64,000 nt of DNA from Diabrotica undecimpunctata (Eukaryota > Arthropoda > Insecta > Coleoptera > Chrysomelidae): positions 74,990,564 through 75,054,563 of the forward strand of contig NC_092805.1 in assembly GCF_040954645.1 (NCBI RefSeq), given 5' to 3'. Within the stretch, counting starts at the first letter, position 1. Each line of letters starts with the position of its first letter. A program made the position numbers and the translations under genes. Shown here one piece after another: positions 31,998 to 43,333 of the stretch. The notes under the pieces were generated by a model that saw only the letters and a program-made list of their open reading frames with translations, had not been told where the DNA came from and made no database searches.

Positions 31998-32523
31998 ATA
32001 GTCGGAAAGATTTCAATTAAAGGTGACTCATTTACAAATTTAACTGAGAGCTAACGGCAACAATTGTAAATATGAGGAGTAAAATCTTACCGGGGTCGTT
32101 TTTATTGTGTATGCTTCGACAATGTAAATAAGTAAAATATACGAAATAATTTCATAACATTTGCCCACGTAACAATATAAATTGTGCATACCGGTTCGTT
32201 TTTCGAGCGTATAGTTAGACCAGTTCAGTTAAATATTTAAAAAAATCGGTAAAATTATCAACATTTCGCTTGGCTATATATTTACGTCCTTGGAAAAAAT
32301 AGTAATGAGATGACATATTTGATTCGTTTCACATTCTTATATGTCCATAGGCGGGGTGTGTTCTGTTTCTTGTGCATCTGACTTTCTTTTATATTTTTTT
32401 TTAAATAGACTTTACTATTATTTATTTATTATTTATTAATTTTAAAATAGTTTTTGTGGTAAGTAAACAACAAATACATAGCTGAATATTATGATTGATG
32501 TTTATTCTTTTTAGAGCATTAAG
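31998..32523. other. Non-coding stretch before transposase remnant
   Basis: No gene. Could include the end and 5' flank of the DNA transposon whose transposase starts at 32524; no inverted repeats were recognised. Confidence 0.35.
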
Positions 32524-33060
32524 ATGGATGACGTAGCGGGTCCATGTAATGTACAAAGAAAACGGAAGTTTATGTCGGTAGAAGAAAAGCAGATTATCTG
32601 TAAAGTGTATGAAAATTTAAAAAATACACTTCATACAGTAGAAGCTGTAGCTCAGTGTTCATTTTTAACGGGAGTATCCGTGTCGACAATAGAACTCATT
32701 GTACGTGAAAAAAAGGTGACTGGGATTGTGTAAGCTCCAAAAGTACATTGTCGTGGTAGAAAAAAAAATTAAATTGGATGAGTACCAGAAAAATTTTGTA
32801 CGCTCTACTATTCATTACTAATGGAGAATGGTCTGATTCCAAAAATGAGCAAAGAGACGTTAAGGATAATAATAAAAAAGATTTAAAATTTATATATGCC
32901 AAAAGATCCCGTAAATCTGTCTTAATAGAAAGAGAAGATATAGTCTCATGGCGACGAAGATATCTTCGCTCTATTAGAGAAGTTCGTTCTGCCACAAAAA
33001 GATTTATTATCTGGACGAAACGTGGGTAAATGCTGGTCACACAGTAGGATCTGGCAAGAT
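32524..33060 (+). pseudogene. DDE transposase remnant (Tc1/mariner-like, DDE_3 type)
   Basis: The N-terminal frame 32524-32733 begins MDDVAGPCNVQRKRKF and has a helix-turn-helix-like region (TVEAVAQCSFLTGVSVSTI). After stops and shifts, 32860-32990 gives RSRKSVLIEREDIVSWRRRY. A frameshift near 33005 is followed by LDETWVNAGHTVG, the block with the first catalytic Asp of this insect transposase family. The text then ends; the second and third acidic residues are gone. At least three breaks. The family name rests on recalled pattern. Confidence 0.7.
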
Positions 33061-33689
33061 ACTACTATAACGAGTTATATTCCTCGAGTACCCGTTCCAT
33101 TTCGGAACACGAACTGCGTCTCGCTAATATCCTCCTCTAGCCTTTCGTATATTTTCTTATGTATTTTATGTATTTTTAGAGCTTAATAATTTAGTACGTT
33201 TGAAATAATTTAATTTATTCTTCAACTAACAGTACGGATAAAATAGTGCATATTATGTCTGTAGTAAAAAAATTAAACCGGGTTAGTTGTCTATACACAC
33301 CAGTTAAAATGTCACTGAACAGCACTGGTTCCGACTAAAACATGGCTGATTCCGTCTGCGTGAACGAGATGCGCGTACTTATTTTTTCAAGCAGAGTGGG
33401 CATTCTGATTGTTTATTATTCTGTGCTATTGGTAAGTTGGTGGTTTATTGAATAGTATCGTAGGGAAGGCTGTGGGTCAATGTACCTGGCGCCCCTGATA
33501 TAACTTCAGATTTTTTTTTGTTTTGTGGACCGCACGACCATCTCCACTATTTTGTATAGCCGCGAGCCATTCACAGACTGTCACCGTACAGTACTTTTCT
33601 TTCCGGGTGTAGGTCTGATTTATATGTGGTACATTTTGTAACTTTTTGTATATAGATTCGGTTTTGTACGCCACATACTTTTGTTTCGA
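33061..33689. other. Non-coding stretch
   Basis: No gene recognised. The minus-strand frame 33701-33477 shows no known motif. Confidence 0.3.
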
Positions 33690-33905
33690 ATAGAGTGGCA
33701 AATATACAGAATCTTAGTAAAAATCTAAAGTGGAGACACATTAAATCACAATTAAATCCCGCGGATCTCTTGTCCCGCGGTGTATTTAATCAAAAAACAT
33801 TTTCGTTTTGGTTTCAGGGACCTGAGTTTTTGCTAATGTATTTTGATCAAATTGATACCTTTGAGCAAATTAAGAATATACCTGAAGTAAAGAAAATAGC
33901 TCTAT
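33690..33905 (+). pseudogene. BEL/Pao RNase H C-terminal fragment
   Basis: The text VANIQNLSKNLKWRHIKSQL, then NPADLLSRGVF and FQGPEFLLM, matches the end of BEL/Pao RNase H (WRHVKS..NPAD..SRG, then the GP.FL spacer). About 70 residues survive. It is a different family from the 16899 element, whose same region reads HWRYIPSSLNSADHGSRG. Confidence 0.75.
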
Positions 33906-34240
33906 TAGTCGTAGTACTTGGTCCGCCCATCTTATTCGGTTTGCTTTAATGTAGCGTACTATGTTTTCATCTCCATATACTGTCTGGAGTTCATCATTGT
34001 ATCTTCTTCTCCATTTTCCTGTTGTCTCTTCTTTGCAAGGCCCATAGATAGTCCGCAGTATCTTTCTTTGCAGTACCAGTAATTTTGTTGTTTCCCGCTG
34101 GTTCAAAGTCCATCTCTCGCTTTCATACGTTATTGTGGGACGAATTATTGTCTTATACACTCTTATTTTTGCTGGTATTGAGAGTATTTTTGATTTAAGT
34201 ACGGTCATTAATGAGTAATATGCCCCTCCAAAAATAAACG
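33906..34240 (-). pseudogene. RTE-like non-LTR C-terminal fragment
   Basis: Minus-strand text: AYYSLMTVLKSKILSIPAKI, YKTIIRPTITYESERWTL and LVLQRKILRTIYGP, ending ANRIRWADQVLR. This is the conserved segment after RT in RTE-like elements (YGCE.WT followed by a helix). The part of the reported frame above 34240 is only the antisense of a Penelope gene. RT itself is absent. Confidence 0.75.
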
Positions 34241-35330
34241 GTCTGCCCAAAATACATAAAGAGGGTATGCCGCTGCGCCCTATTGTCTCATGCATTTAGT
34301 CTCCTTTTGAAAACCTTTCCAAATATTTAAAGAACATTATTTTTAACGTAATAAATAAAAATCCACACTATTTAAAAAACGCTGATCATCTGAAATCAAA
34401 ACTCAAAAATATACATTTACCTCCAAATTATAAATTAGTTTCCCTCGATGTGGTATCTTTATACAGTAATATTCCAATAGCTTTAGCGAAAGACATTATT
34501 AAAAAATAGTGAAATGAAATCAAAGTGTTCACAGACGTCCTTCTAGAAGAATTTCTACTAGCAGTCGAAACAACATTAAAGTCAACCTATTTCCTATATA
34601 AAAACAAAATCGTTCAACAAACAGATGGATATGCTATGGGTGCTAGCATATCCAGTACCATCGCTCAATTAGTTTTAGAGCATCTAGAGGAAATTGTTTT
34701 AAATAAAATAGATTTTTATATACCTTTTTTCTATTGCTATATAGATGACTGCTTGAGTGCATCACCAGAGAATAAAATGGATATTTTACTAAATGAATTC
34801 AATTACTTTCACCAAAAACTAAACTTCATATTAGAAGTTTAAAAAAATTGTCAAATTAATTTTCTAGAACTGACTATACATAGAGAAAACAGCACTATAA
34901 CTACTTCATGGTACACCAAAAAAAAACCTGGTGTCGAGATATCTGAATTTCAACTCTAATAATCCCTTGTCTCAAAAGAATTCTGTAGTTATCGGACTCG
35001 TCGATAGAGCTATCAGATTATCCGATCCTATCAATAGACCTCATGCCATTAAAAAAGCAAAAACAACACTAACACTTAATTCATACCCACACCACCTTAT
35101 CGATAACACTTTCAAATCACCACTGCATACATTTTACAATAACAATAATAACAATAAATCCAACACGGTAAAGAAAAACTATATGTCTCTACCCTATATG
35201 AAAGGTTTATCAGAACTTGCAAATCTTCTGTCTAAACATAATATTACGGTTGCTCATAAAGGGCACAATCTTTTGAAAAAGAATTTTACAAGACTAAAAA
35301 CAAAAACCCCTCTATTAAAAAAATGAATAT
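34240..35330 (+). pseudogene. Penelope-like element, RT without nuclease
   Basis: RT text: GLPKIHKEGMPLRPIV (34240 on), YKLVSLDVVSLYSNIPI, then the open frame 34525-34842 with DGYAMGASISSTIAQLVLE and YCYIDDCLSAS (catalytic YIDD at about 34738-34749). After a stop and shift, 34931-35326 gives the thumb/linker (LNSYPHHLIDNTF, MSLPYMKGLSELANLLSKHN). It stops at 35330 in a (TA)n tract just before where GIY-YIG should begin; the copy at 47579-48010 keeps that part. Penelope elements prime reverse transcription at chromosomal nicks. Confidence 0.85.
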
Positions 35331-35339
35331 ATGTATACG

Positions 35340-35341
<2 letters not shown>

Positions 35342-35400
<59 letters not shown>
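35342..35400. repeat. (TA)n microsatellite
   Basis: About 58 bp of TA repeat directly after the Penelope fragment. Confidence 0.97.
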
Positions 35401-35403
<3 letters not shown>

Positions 35404-35728
35404 TAAAAAGTAATGGCATGTCTCGCAAAACAGAAAACCAAAAATGGTATATCGATGGAAGGCAACCGTATATACGTATTTCTGACTATTGGTCGTCTTC
35501 AGTACGGTGCAGCCAAGTTAGAAAAGGAGCATATTAACTTGGGAGAAAGGATCACTACAGGAGCAATGCAACCAATTTGGGGCATTAGAGTTAGAAGACT
35601 CTGATGGTTTCCAGGGCAACAACTAAGACCAACCACGGAGGAAGCTACAGCTACCTGGGGAAAGGAATGCCAAACGTTGAAACGTTTAAAACAAATGGAA
35701 AAGGATAATGCGAGTGAATAATAAAAGT
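35401..35728. repeat. Repeat unit duplicated in the adjacent palindrome
   Basis: A GC-balanced block in AT-rich surroundings; its first about 180 bp recur at 35729-35904 and, inverted, from 35905 on. The open frame of 63 codons through it (ACLAKQKTKNGISMEG) resembles nothing I know. The ATACGTATTTC word also occurs, reverse-complemented in part, near 46730 next to Penelope text, so the block may be a Penelope-related terminal unit. Confidence 0.6.
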
Positions 35729-36112
35729 AAAAAGTAATGGCATGTCTCGCAAAACAGAAAACCAAAAATGGTATATCGATGGAAGGCAACCGTATATACG
35801 TATTTCTGACTATTGGTCGTCTTCAGTACGGTGCAGCCAAGTTAGAAAAGGAGCATATTAACTTGGGAAAGGATCACTACAGGAGCAATGCAACCAATTT
35901 GTGGCCACAAATTGGTTGCATTGCTCCTGTAGTGATCCTTTCCCAAGTTAATATGCTCCTTTTCTAACTTGGCTGCACCGTACTGAAGACGACCAATAGT
36001 CAGAAATACGTATATACGGTTGCCTTCCATCGATATACCATTTTTGGTTTTCTGTTTTGCGAGACATGCCATTACTTTTTACTTTTATTATTCACTCGCA
36101 TTATCCTTTTCC

Positions 36113-36116
<4 letters not shown>
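35693..36116. repeat. Perfect 424-bp palindrome
   Basis: Arms 35693-35904 and 35905-36116 (212 bp each) are exact reverse complements as far as I can read, with no spacer (centre GTGG|CCAC). The left arm copies the unit at 35401-35728 minus a middle part. The right arm runs into a (TA)n tract. Perfect arms mean either a very recent event or an assembly artefact. Confidence 0.92.

Positions 36117-36180
<64 letters not shown>
36117..36180. repeat. (TA)n microsatellite
   Basis: About 63 bp of TA repeat at the right edge of the palindrome. With 35342-35400 it brackets the duplicated block. Confidence 0.97.
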
Positions 36181-36601
<421 letters not shown>

Positions 36602-36657
36602 CTCATTCTGATCTGAAAAGCTTAAATTTCGATAAAAACTCAAAATAGAAAAAAAAA

Positions 36658-36772
36658 CGAACGTTCTAGAAGTTTAAAAATAAAACGTCAAAAAGTCTAT
36701 TATATCAAGATAGAAAGAATCTAACTTCTTTTCGTTCGAGAATTTTTGCGAACATTGAAATATCTATAAATA
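36658..36772 (+). promoter_or_regulatory. Heat-shock-type promoter: two HSE clusters and a TATA box
   Basis: HSE 1 at 36658-36672 is three perfect alternating units (cGAAc gTTCt aGAAg). HSE 2 at 36734-36753 has TTC and GAA units in step (gTTCg aGAAt tTTTg cGAAc; one base off consensus). Twelve bases on is TATAAATA (36765-36772). Heat-shock factor trimers bind such arrays, and the HSE-TATA arrangement resembles insect hsp promoters. Downstream (36800-37240) is A-rich, leader-like text but no coding frame; then TA repeats and a gypsy insertion follow. Promoter activity is inferred from motifs only. Confidence 0.5.
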
Positions 36773-37240
36773 CGCTGTCACTTTGAGCGTGGGGGGATTA
36801 ATTTTTGAGAAAAGAGAACTGTCACAATTAATTTTAAAAAAAAGTCAAGTTTTTGTTAAATTTTCATAGAAAAGAAATCAAACAAACAATAATATATAAA
36901 TTATTAATAGTAAAAGTCAATCACAATAAAGAAGAAATAATATTTTACAAAAACTCAAGTACAAATTTTAATAAGAAGAAAAATAATTTGAAATAGTGGA
37001 AGTTTGGTAATTAAAACATTGTGGTCTATTTTGGAAAGCAATTTCATAAAAAGAAGGATAACCAGAGCCTGATAACTGAGACATTGAGTGGTGATTAAAA
37101 ACTTTATTTTGGAAAACAATTTCATTTAGGCATTCAGTGACAGAAATGTACCAAATTTTGTTAGTATTATTTAATTATTGTAATAAGAACTTCAGTTTAA
37201 AGATAATTTGTTTTAAATTTATATTTAAATATTGTATGAA
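36773..37240 (+). other. A-rich stretch downstream of HSE/TATA motifs
   Basis: No reading frame. A-rich like hsp leaders. Contains a partly repeated text (TTTTGGAAAGCAATTTCAT at about 37028 and TTTTGGAAAACAATTTCAT at about 37109). It could be the start of a non-coding transcript or unrelated repeat DNA. Confidence 0.3.
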
Positions 37241-37243
37241 TTA

Positions 37244-37367
<124 letters not shown>

Positions 37368-37456
37368 TGTTTCCTGATAATTGTAATAAAGATAATTTTA
37401 AAAGAACATACCTACTTACAGACCAATTCTTTGAGAACCGCGACAAAAACCCAAAA

Positions 37457-37460
<4 letters not shown>

Positions 37461-37533
<73 letters not shown>
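37461..37533. repeat. (TA)n microsatellite, left half of a gypsy target
   Basis: TA repeat ending at the first base of the 5' LTR. TA repeat resumes after the 3' LTR at 46549, so the retrotransposon inserted into this tract. Confidence 0.95.
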
Positions 37534-37535
<2 letters not shown>

Positions 37536-39050
37536 AAATGATTTTAATATGTTAAAAAGGATATAACTTAAATGGATTTTTATATGAGTTTGTTGTTCAT
37601 AAATTTCATGAAGCCATCACAATGTGGGTTCGACTCTGAAATAAAAGAGAGAAAAAGATTAGTAAATTGTTAAATAAATTAATTTTGACTTACCTGGTAT
37701 AGTGTTAATAATTTCTGAATAGTATAGTTGCCTAGTGTATAGGTGAATCGTCTAAACCTTAAAAAGAACAAAAAAAGAAGAATTCTTAAAAAATATTTAA
37801 ACATAGAAATTTTAAAATACGTCAGAAAATAAACTGTCAAGCAAGTCTGTGGGAGCTAAATTAATAGGGGTTTTGTTAAATAAGAAATTACAATGATGTG
37901 GAGATGAAAAGAATAAATTGTATTAGCATTGTAATAGAATAAGTTTTATATCTGAACATTTTTTTTATAAATTCCCAAATTAGATGTGATTAAAGTGATT
38001 ATGAGAAATTAATGTGGATTGACAAATGTGTCAGAACAGGACAGTTTTATGGTTTAAAAAAAATAGAAGACGAAAAGAAAAAGAACGTTGGTTGCTGTTA
38101 GCAACGGATAATATGTTTTTTGGGAAGGCCGACGAGGATTTTTCGACGAAGGGGAGCCCTGAAACTGTAGAATAGGTCGGGAGTGTTTTTTAACTCGTCT
38201 AATTAGAATTTTAGTTTTTCCACAGTTTCCACAGCAGAGATATCCAGAATTTGTTCCAGAGAGTAAGAGAAACAATTTGACTTATAAATTATTATTGGAG
38301 TACAGAAATGTCATTTAAATTGAGAAAATTAAAATTCATGAATTAACATAATTGCGATAGGCCTTAAAATATTGAAAATATTAATGATCATTAAATTAAA
38401 AATAGAATAGTACGTACCTTAACTTCCGAAGAGAGGATTGATATTCCAGTTTCACCGATTATTTTGCGAGTAGTTAGTTTTCTTTAAATAAATCAGAACT
38501 GTTTTAAAGTGAGGTTGGATAATAATTTTAGGGATCATTTGAAATTTTGATTATATTTGAATGCAAGTTAAAAGTCAGCGGAATAAAGTGTTCATTTTCT
38601 TTTTCTTTATAGTTCATTTAAACACTTTATAAAGTTGCAATATTTATTTAGTTTTTAGGTACTTGTAGAGAGTCTCCACATTTTGTAATAAATTTTTATT
38701 GTCACGACACTAAACCACATTAAGATTTATACGATTCCTATTTTTGTAAATTTTTAAAGGCAACCCAAGTTGCAGACGAATTTTATTGTTTATATTAAAT
38801 TTGTTCAATATTAATAAATAACGTGCTTCATTTGGGTTAATTTATCTAAAGTCTAAAGTAAATTTTGGTTTAATTTCTTTTTGAACTCTACCAGGAGACT
38901 ACAGAGTCGACGTCACACAGTTACAGATTGCTTAGAACACATAATTGAGCTAGCTGAGGTATATATTAAATTAAACAACGAACCACATATTTTAAAAATT
39001 ACAACATTTATTATAAAAAAAAATAAAATTAATAAAATACAACTTTTTCA
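37534..39050 (+). repeat. 5' LTR, 1,517 bp
   Basis: Starts TGAAATGATT and ends TTTTTCA; aligns with 45162-46548 over its length. It has about 130 bp (38813-38942) that the 3' LTR lacks. The unrelated reading frame at 38275-38054 also occurs in the other LTR and is not a gene. Confidence 0.92.
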
Positions 39051-39052
39051 AT

Positions 39053-39072
39053 TGACGCTAACAACGTGGGGC
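39053..39072 (+). promoter_or_regulatory. Candidate primer-binding site (tRNA-Lys-like)
   Basis: Two bases after the LTR the text ends in AACGTGGGGC, as in primer sites for Lys tRNAs (TGGCGCCCAACGTGGGGC), while the first half is degenerate (TGACGCTAAC). Position is right; the half match makes it tentative. Confidence 0.5.
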
Positions 39073-39218
39073 CTCTCGGAAAACAGAAATAAGGGTGTTT
39101 TTAAGCAGATTTATTAATATTACACAGATTAGAGTAAAAATAAATTGGTGTGATTAGTGTTGCAGAGATTCTGGGGCAGTTAAAGTTAAATTTGAGAATA
39201 AATAGATATTAGGATAAA

Positions 39219-40190
39219 ATGGCAGACCGAATGACTTTAAGAAATGGAAAAGAAATAGAGTAAAGAAGAACAGGTGTTAGAACAGCAACAGGATATACAG
39301 GTAGATGAAGAAAGCAGAGGAGGATCAGGAGAAGTTGTAGTATATTTAGAGCAAGGCATACAAGAAGCAGGACAAGGTGATAGAGAGGGAAGTCTAACAG
39401 ATAGTTTGAGAGAGGAGTTGGATGAGACAGTGAGAGATAGACGTGATGAAAGTGAGGATGAAAGTAGAGTGCAGGAGGAGAGACGCAGGGAAGGAGATGT
39501 TGGAGAGTCAGGGATGACACAGATGGATATGAGGCAAATAATGCGGATGCTACAACAGATGGGTCATAATATTAGGGGGGATATGCACAAAATAGATAGT
39601 AATATTAACAATATTAGTGGGAATATGAACAAAATGGAAAATAATATTAAAGGAGAACTTAGGGGAGAGTTAATTAAAATGAGGGAAGAAATCAAAGAAG
39701 AAGTGAAGATAGTCAGGGAAGAGATGCTACACATTACCCAAGGTTTAGAAGAGAAAGTAGAACAGGTCAGAGGAGAAAGTGAGAATTTTAAGAGGAATGT
39801 ACAGGAGGAGATATCCAGAGAAAAGGCCATAATTAGAGCGGAAATAGGACAGGAAATTGGGAGCAGATTTGTAGAGTTGGGAACATCCATTCAAGAGAAT
39901 TTACCAAGGGAAATAAACAAAGAAGTTAATAAGCAGAATAAAGAGATTGTTAGGGAGGTAGAAAGTGTTAAAAGGCAAACTCAGGATCATGAGGAAAAAC
40001 TTACCATTATCAAAAACAATATAAAGATGGGATTGCAGAATTTGGAACTGGAAATGGGTAGGCATGCAAATCAGGCGGAAAAGGGAGATAGAGTATTACA
40101 GGGACAAGTTGAGGAATTGAGAGAGAAATTTAAAAATGCAAGTGAGGAGATTCAGTTTTTGGAATCAAGTGAGTACTGTGATGCCGAGTT
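39219..40190 (+). pseudogene. Gypsy gag, N-terminal coiled-coil-like part
   Basis: ATG 39219 starts MADRMTLRNGKEIE, then a stop at 39261. The long frame 39274-40194 follows in another phase, so a small indel separates them. About 300 residues are extremely rich in Glu, Lys, Arg, Gln and Asn with heptad-like Ile/Leu/Met (MRQIMRMLQQMGHNI; NNIKMGLQNLELEMG), which predicts long coiled coils. A second shift at about 40150-40180 leads to the capsid-like part. Function inferred from position: RNA packaging and particle assembly. Confidence 0.75.
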
Positions 40191-41287
40191 ATAATGATGG
40201 GGGAATTAAGTTTGACGGAAACCTGAATCACTTACATCCTAGAATATTTGTAGATATCATCAAAAATAAGGTAAAGAATGTAAGGGATCCGATAGAAATG
40301 AAATTGAATATTCGAAACATGTTAGTGGGCATGCCATTATTATGGTTTTGCAATTATGAAAATTCCATAAATAATGTGCAGGAATTTGAGGCCAAGTTTA
40401 TTAACTATTTTTGGGGAGAAAACCAACAGGCTAGTTTCAGGGAGCGGTTGTATTTTGGGAAATTCAATTATGAAAAAAGTACCAACTACAATCTGTACGC
40501 AATGCAGTTATTCCTTCTTCTTCTTCATGTGCCTTGTCCGTTCCGAACGTTGGCAATCAACATGGCTATTCTGACTTTGTTTGCGGCAGATCTGAATAGT
40601 TCAGCAGATGACAATCCGAACCATTGCCGCAAGTTTTGGAGCCACGAGTGTCTTCTCCTCCCTGGGCCCCTTCTGCTGTCTATTTTCCCTTGGACGATCA
40701 GTTGTAGTACTCTATATTTATTATGTTATTCCAGACAGCACAATACTTAGAACCGGCTATGCGAGAAGAGTAGATTGTCCTATACATCGCCAGGCAATAT
40801 AACCATAACATGGCGGAAACAATAGCTCTCCACAATATAAAGACGATGGACAGTCTGACAGGATATCTTCAGAGGATTGAGAGGAGTGTAGGGACGCAGA
40901 ATCGAAATGGACAAGAGCAAGGGACATGTAGGAATAACACAGCAAATAGACAGGGATATGTGAATCGAGGGAATAATTACAATAAATAGGGGAGAGAATA
41001 TGAACAATGTCAGGAGAGATATCGGAAGATATAACTGGGAACGTAGACAAGGGAATCCAAACAATGATAGAGGGAATAACTGGAGACAAGGAAATGACAG
41101 AGGCAATAATTGGAGACAGAACCAGGGAAATTATCCACAGGATACGAGAAATAGGGAAGTTTACAGAGAAGGGAATTCAAGATATAATAGGGGGGAAAAT
41201 GAGGAGAGAAGACAGGTGAATGTAGTTAGAACAGAGGAGAATAGGGGGGAAGCAAGTGTTGATGCAGAAGGGAGAAATTTTGTTTAG
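40170..41287 (+). pseudogene. Gypsy gag, capsid-like part and Asn/Arg/Gly-rich tail
   Basis: Capsid-like text IKFDGNLNHLHPRIFVDIIK and FEAKFINYFWGENQQASFRE lies before the SINE-like insert at 40515. After the insert the frame resumes (YLQRIERS at about 40865). The tail (41000-41287) has repeated GNDRGNNWRQ-type units rich in Arg, Asn and Gly and no CCHC knuckle, so nucleic-acid binding is probably by this basic repeat. Stops and shifts occur at about 40770 and 40987. Confidence 0.75.
40515..40724. mobile_element. SINE-like insertion, 8-bp target duplication
   Basis: A 210-bp block with a (TTC)n end, bracketed by GTTATTCC at 40507-40514 and 40725-40732. It interrupts gag. It is related to the block at 630-831 and more GC-rich than the host element. 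The word TTTGTTTGCGGCAGATCTGA and the TTTTCCCTTGGACGATCAG end are its best marks. Confidence 0.8.
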
Positions 41288-41298
41288 ACCGCTCCTGT

Positions 41299-41910
41299 GT
41301 GCATAATATTGTCTACTTATCAAAGTATGAACATCCAAGGGAGTTTATTAGAGATACTGGGGAATTAAATAAAAATAATAACACTAATACTTTAAAGTTT
41401 ATTGAAGGGTACATACAAGATTCAGTATACAAGTTATTATTAGATACAGGTTCAGAAGTAACTCTAATCAACAAAAGCATTGTAAATAATTTAAATAAGG
41501 ACAATATTATGGTGATAAAAACAAATAAATTATCATAAATAGGGGCGAATAATAAAAAATTATATGATACTAATAGTTCTATAATCTGTAATGTAAAATT
41601 GGGAAATAAAATGTATGAAATACAAATGTTAGTGGTAGATCACTTAAATTTTGAGATAGTATTAGGAAATGATGAAATGGAAAAACATAAAATGATTATT
41701 AACTATGTCAATCAAACTTTACAAATTGATCAAGAATCTATTAAATTTTGTAAATTAAATAAAGAAGAGATTTTGAATAAAGAAGAATTTCAGATTTGTC
41801 AAGTAAACGGTTCAAAAGAAATTATTTTAGTGCCAAAGGAACATGAAATGGAGGAAACATCAGAGGTTATTCAATCAAGAGGTGTGTGTGGCAAAACAAT
41901 ATGTACATAA
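41299..41910 (+). pseudogene. Gypsy aspartic protease and linker
   Basis: The frame 41299-41538 contains KLLLDTGSEVTLIN with catalytic Asp-Thr-Gly at about 41443. A stop (TAA, 41536) and then 41599-41910 continue with the flap/tail (FEIVLGNDEMEKHK). The protease would cut the gag-pol polyprotein. The final codons shift into the RT frame at about 41880. Confidence 0.82.
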
Positions 41911-42682
41911 ATTGGAAATGAACAAAGAAATCAAGAATTATAAAATGAAGACATATCCCATTTCGTACAAATTAAAGAATGAGGTGTACCGAGAGCTGGA
42001 TAAAATGCTGAGGGATGGAATAATAGAAAGAAGTAATTCTCCTTATATTAGTGCCATCACATGTGTAAGAAAAAAATCAGGAGAAATCAGTATATGCCTG
42101 GATGCTCGTAATATCAACAGCTATACGAGAAAACAATATGAGAGTCCAATGAATGTTGAGGGTATTTTTGGAAGAATCACTAAAGCTAAAGTCTTTTCAA
42201 AGTTGGACCTTCGGCATAGCTTTGGGCTTATTCCATTAGCCAAAGAAAGCAGATGTTATACAGCATTCATGGTGGATGGTATTGTGTACCAATTCTGTGT
42301 GGTACTATTTGGACTCCAGAGTTCATGTGCAGCACTGGTCAGAACTTTGCATTCCATTCTGAACAAATATGAAAGGTTCATTCTCCACTACATAGACGAC
42401 ATCTTGGTATTTTCTGAAGATGAGTTGTCACATCAGGATCACCTAAAAACATTAATGGAGGAGTTAGAAACAGCAGGTTTAAAATTAAATTTGGAAAAAT
42501 GCTCTTTTTACCAAAAAGAAGTCAAATATCTAGGATATGTGCTCAATACACAAGGAGTCAGTATGGATCCAGAAAGGAAACAAACGATTCAAGAATTTGC
42601 CACACCACATAATCTCAAAACACTCAGAGGTTTCTTAGGAATATTGAATTAATTTAAACGATTAATTCCAGACCTAAGTAGG
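41880..42682 (+). pseudogene. Gypsy reverse transcriptase
   Basis: The text runs YKLKNEVYRELDKMLRDGII, ERSNSPYISAIT, ICLDARNINSYT, FSKLDLRHSFGLIPL and LHYIDDILVFSED, with catalytic YIDD at 42389-42400, then the thumb NLKTLRGFLGILN. One stop (TAA at 42650) replaces a Tyr/Asn-type codon. In the block after the first catalytic Asp, RHSFGLIPL replaces the commoner SGYWQIPL, a mark shared with the 1-2740 lineage. Confidence 0.9.
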
Positions 42683-43333
42683 ATGGAAGTTCCACTAATA
42701 GAACTGTTAAAGAAGAACCAGAAATGGGAATGGACTCCAGAAAGAAATACAGCTTTTTTACAATTAAAACAAATTTTTACAACTAATTTGCAAGTGTATC
42801 ATCCGCAGTATGATAAGGAGTTTATACTAAGAACGGATGCATCATGTGAGAGATTAGCTGGAGTGTTGCTACAACAACAAGAAGAAAAGGAAGTTCCTAT
42901 AAGTTTCGTATCTAGGGTAACCAAAGATTTTGAAAAAAGATATTCAGCAACGGAACTAGAAATGGCAAGTGTGATCTACTGTGTTACCAAATTAAGATTT
43001 TTTTTGTTGGGAGCACATTTTGTATTGGAAACGGATCATTCTGCTCTGACAACTTTGTTTAAAAACAGGTTTGCCAACAACAGAATTCATAGATGGAGCC
43101 TTTTGTTACAAGAATATGACTTCGAAATTAGACATATTCCAGGCAAGTCAAACATTGTAGCAGATGTACTAAGCAGAGAAGCACAACAAAGAAGTGAAGG
43201 AAGAAAATATCAAATTGGAATCAACAGAATGAAGAATGAAGAAGGGCTGTATAGAAAGAATCTTGGAAGATCAGAGGAGATTGGAAGAAGCAGAAAAGAA
43301 GAGAGCAATCAACATCAATGGAGTATGGTGTAA
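42683..43333 (+). pseudogene. Gypsy RNase H
   Basis: Starts at FILRTDASCERLAGVL (first Asp at about 42836), then SATELEMASVIYC with the catalytic Glu, LETDHSALTTLF with the next Asp, and NIVADVLSRE. This domain removes the RNA strand during cDNA synthesis. All acidic residues seem present. The frame slides at about 43290 into the integrase frame. Confidence 0.88.

Noticed and set aside
33477..33701. Minus-strand frame of 74 codons
   Set aside because: No recognisable motif and lies between unrelated repeat fragments.
35413..36072. Repeated 63-76-codon frames in the palindromic block
   Set aside because: Present on both strands because the DNA is palindromic; no known domain, no family support for translation.
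38054..38275. 73-codon frame found twice (also 45682-45903)
   Set aside because: It lies inside both LTRs of one retrotransposon and so is duplicated with them; no motif.
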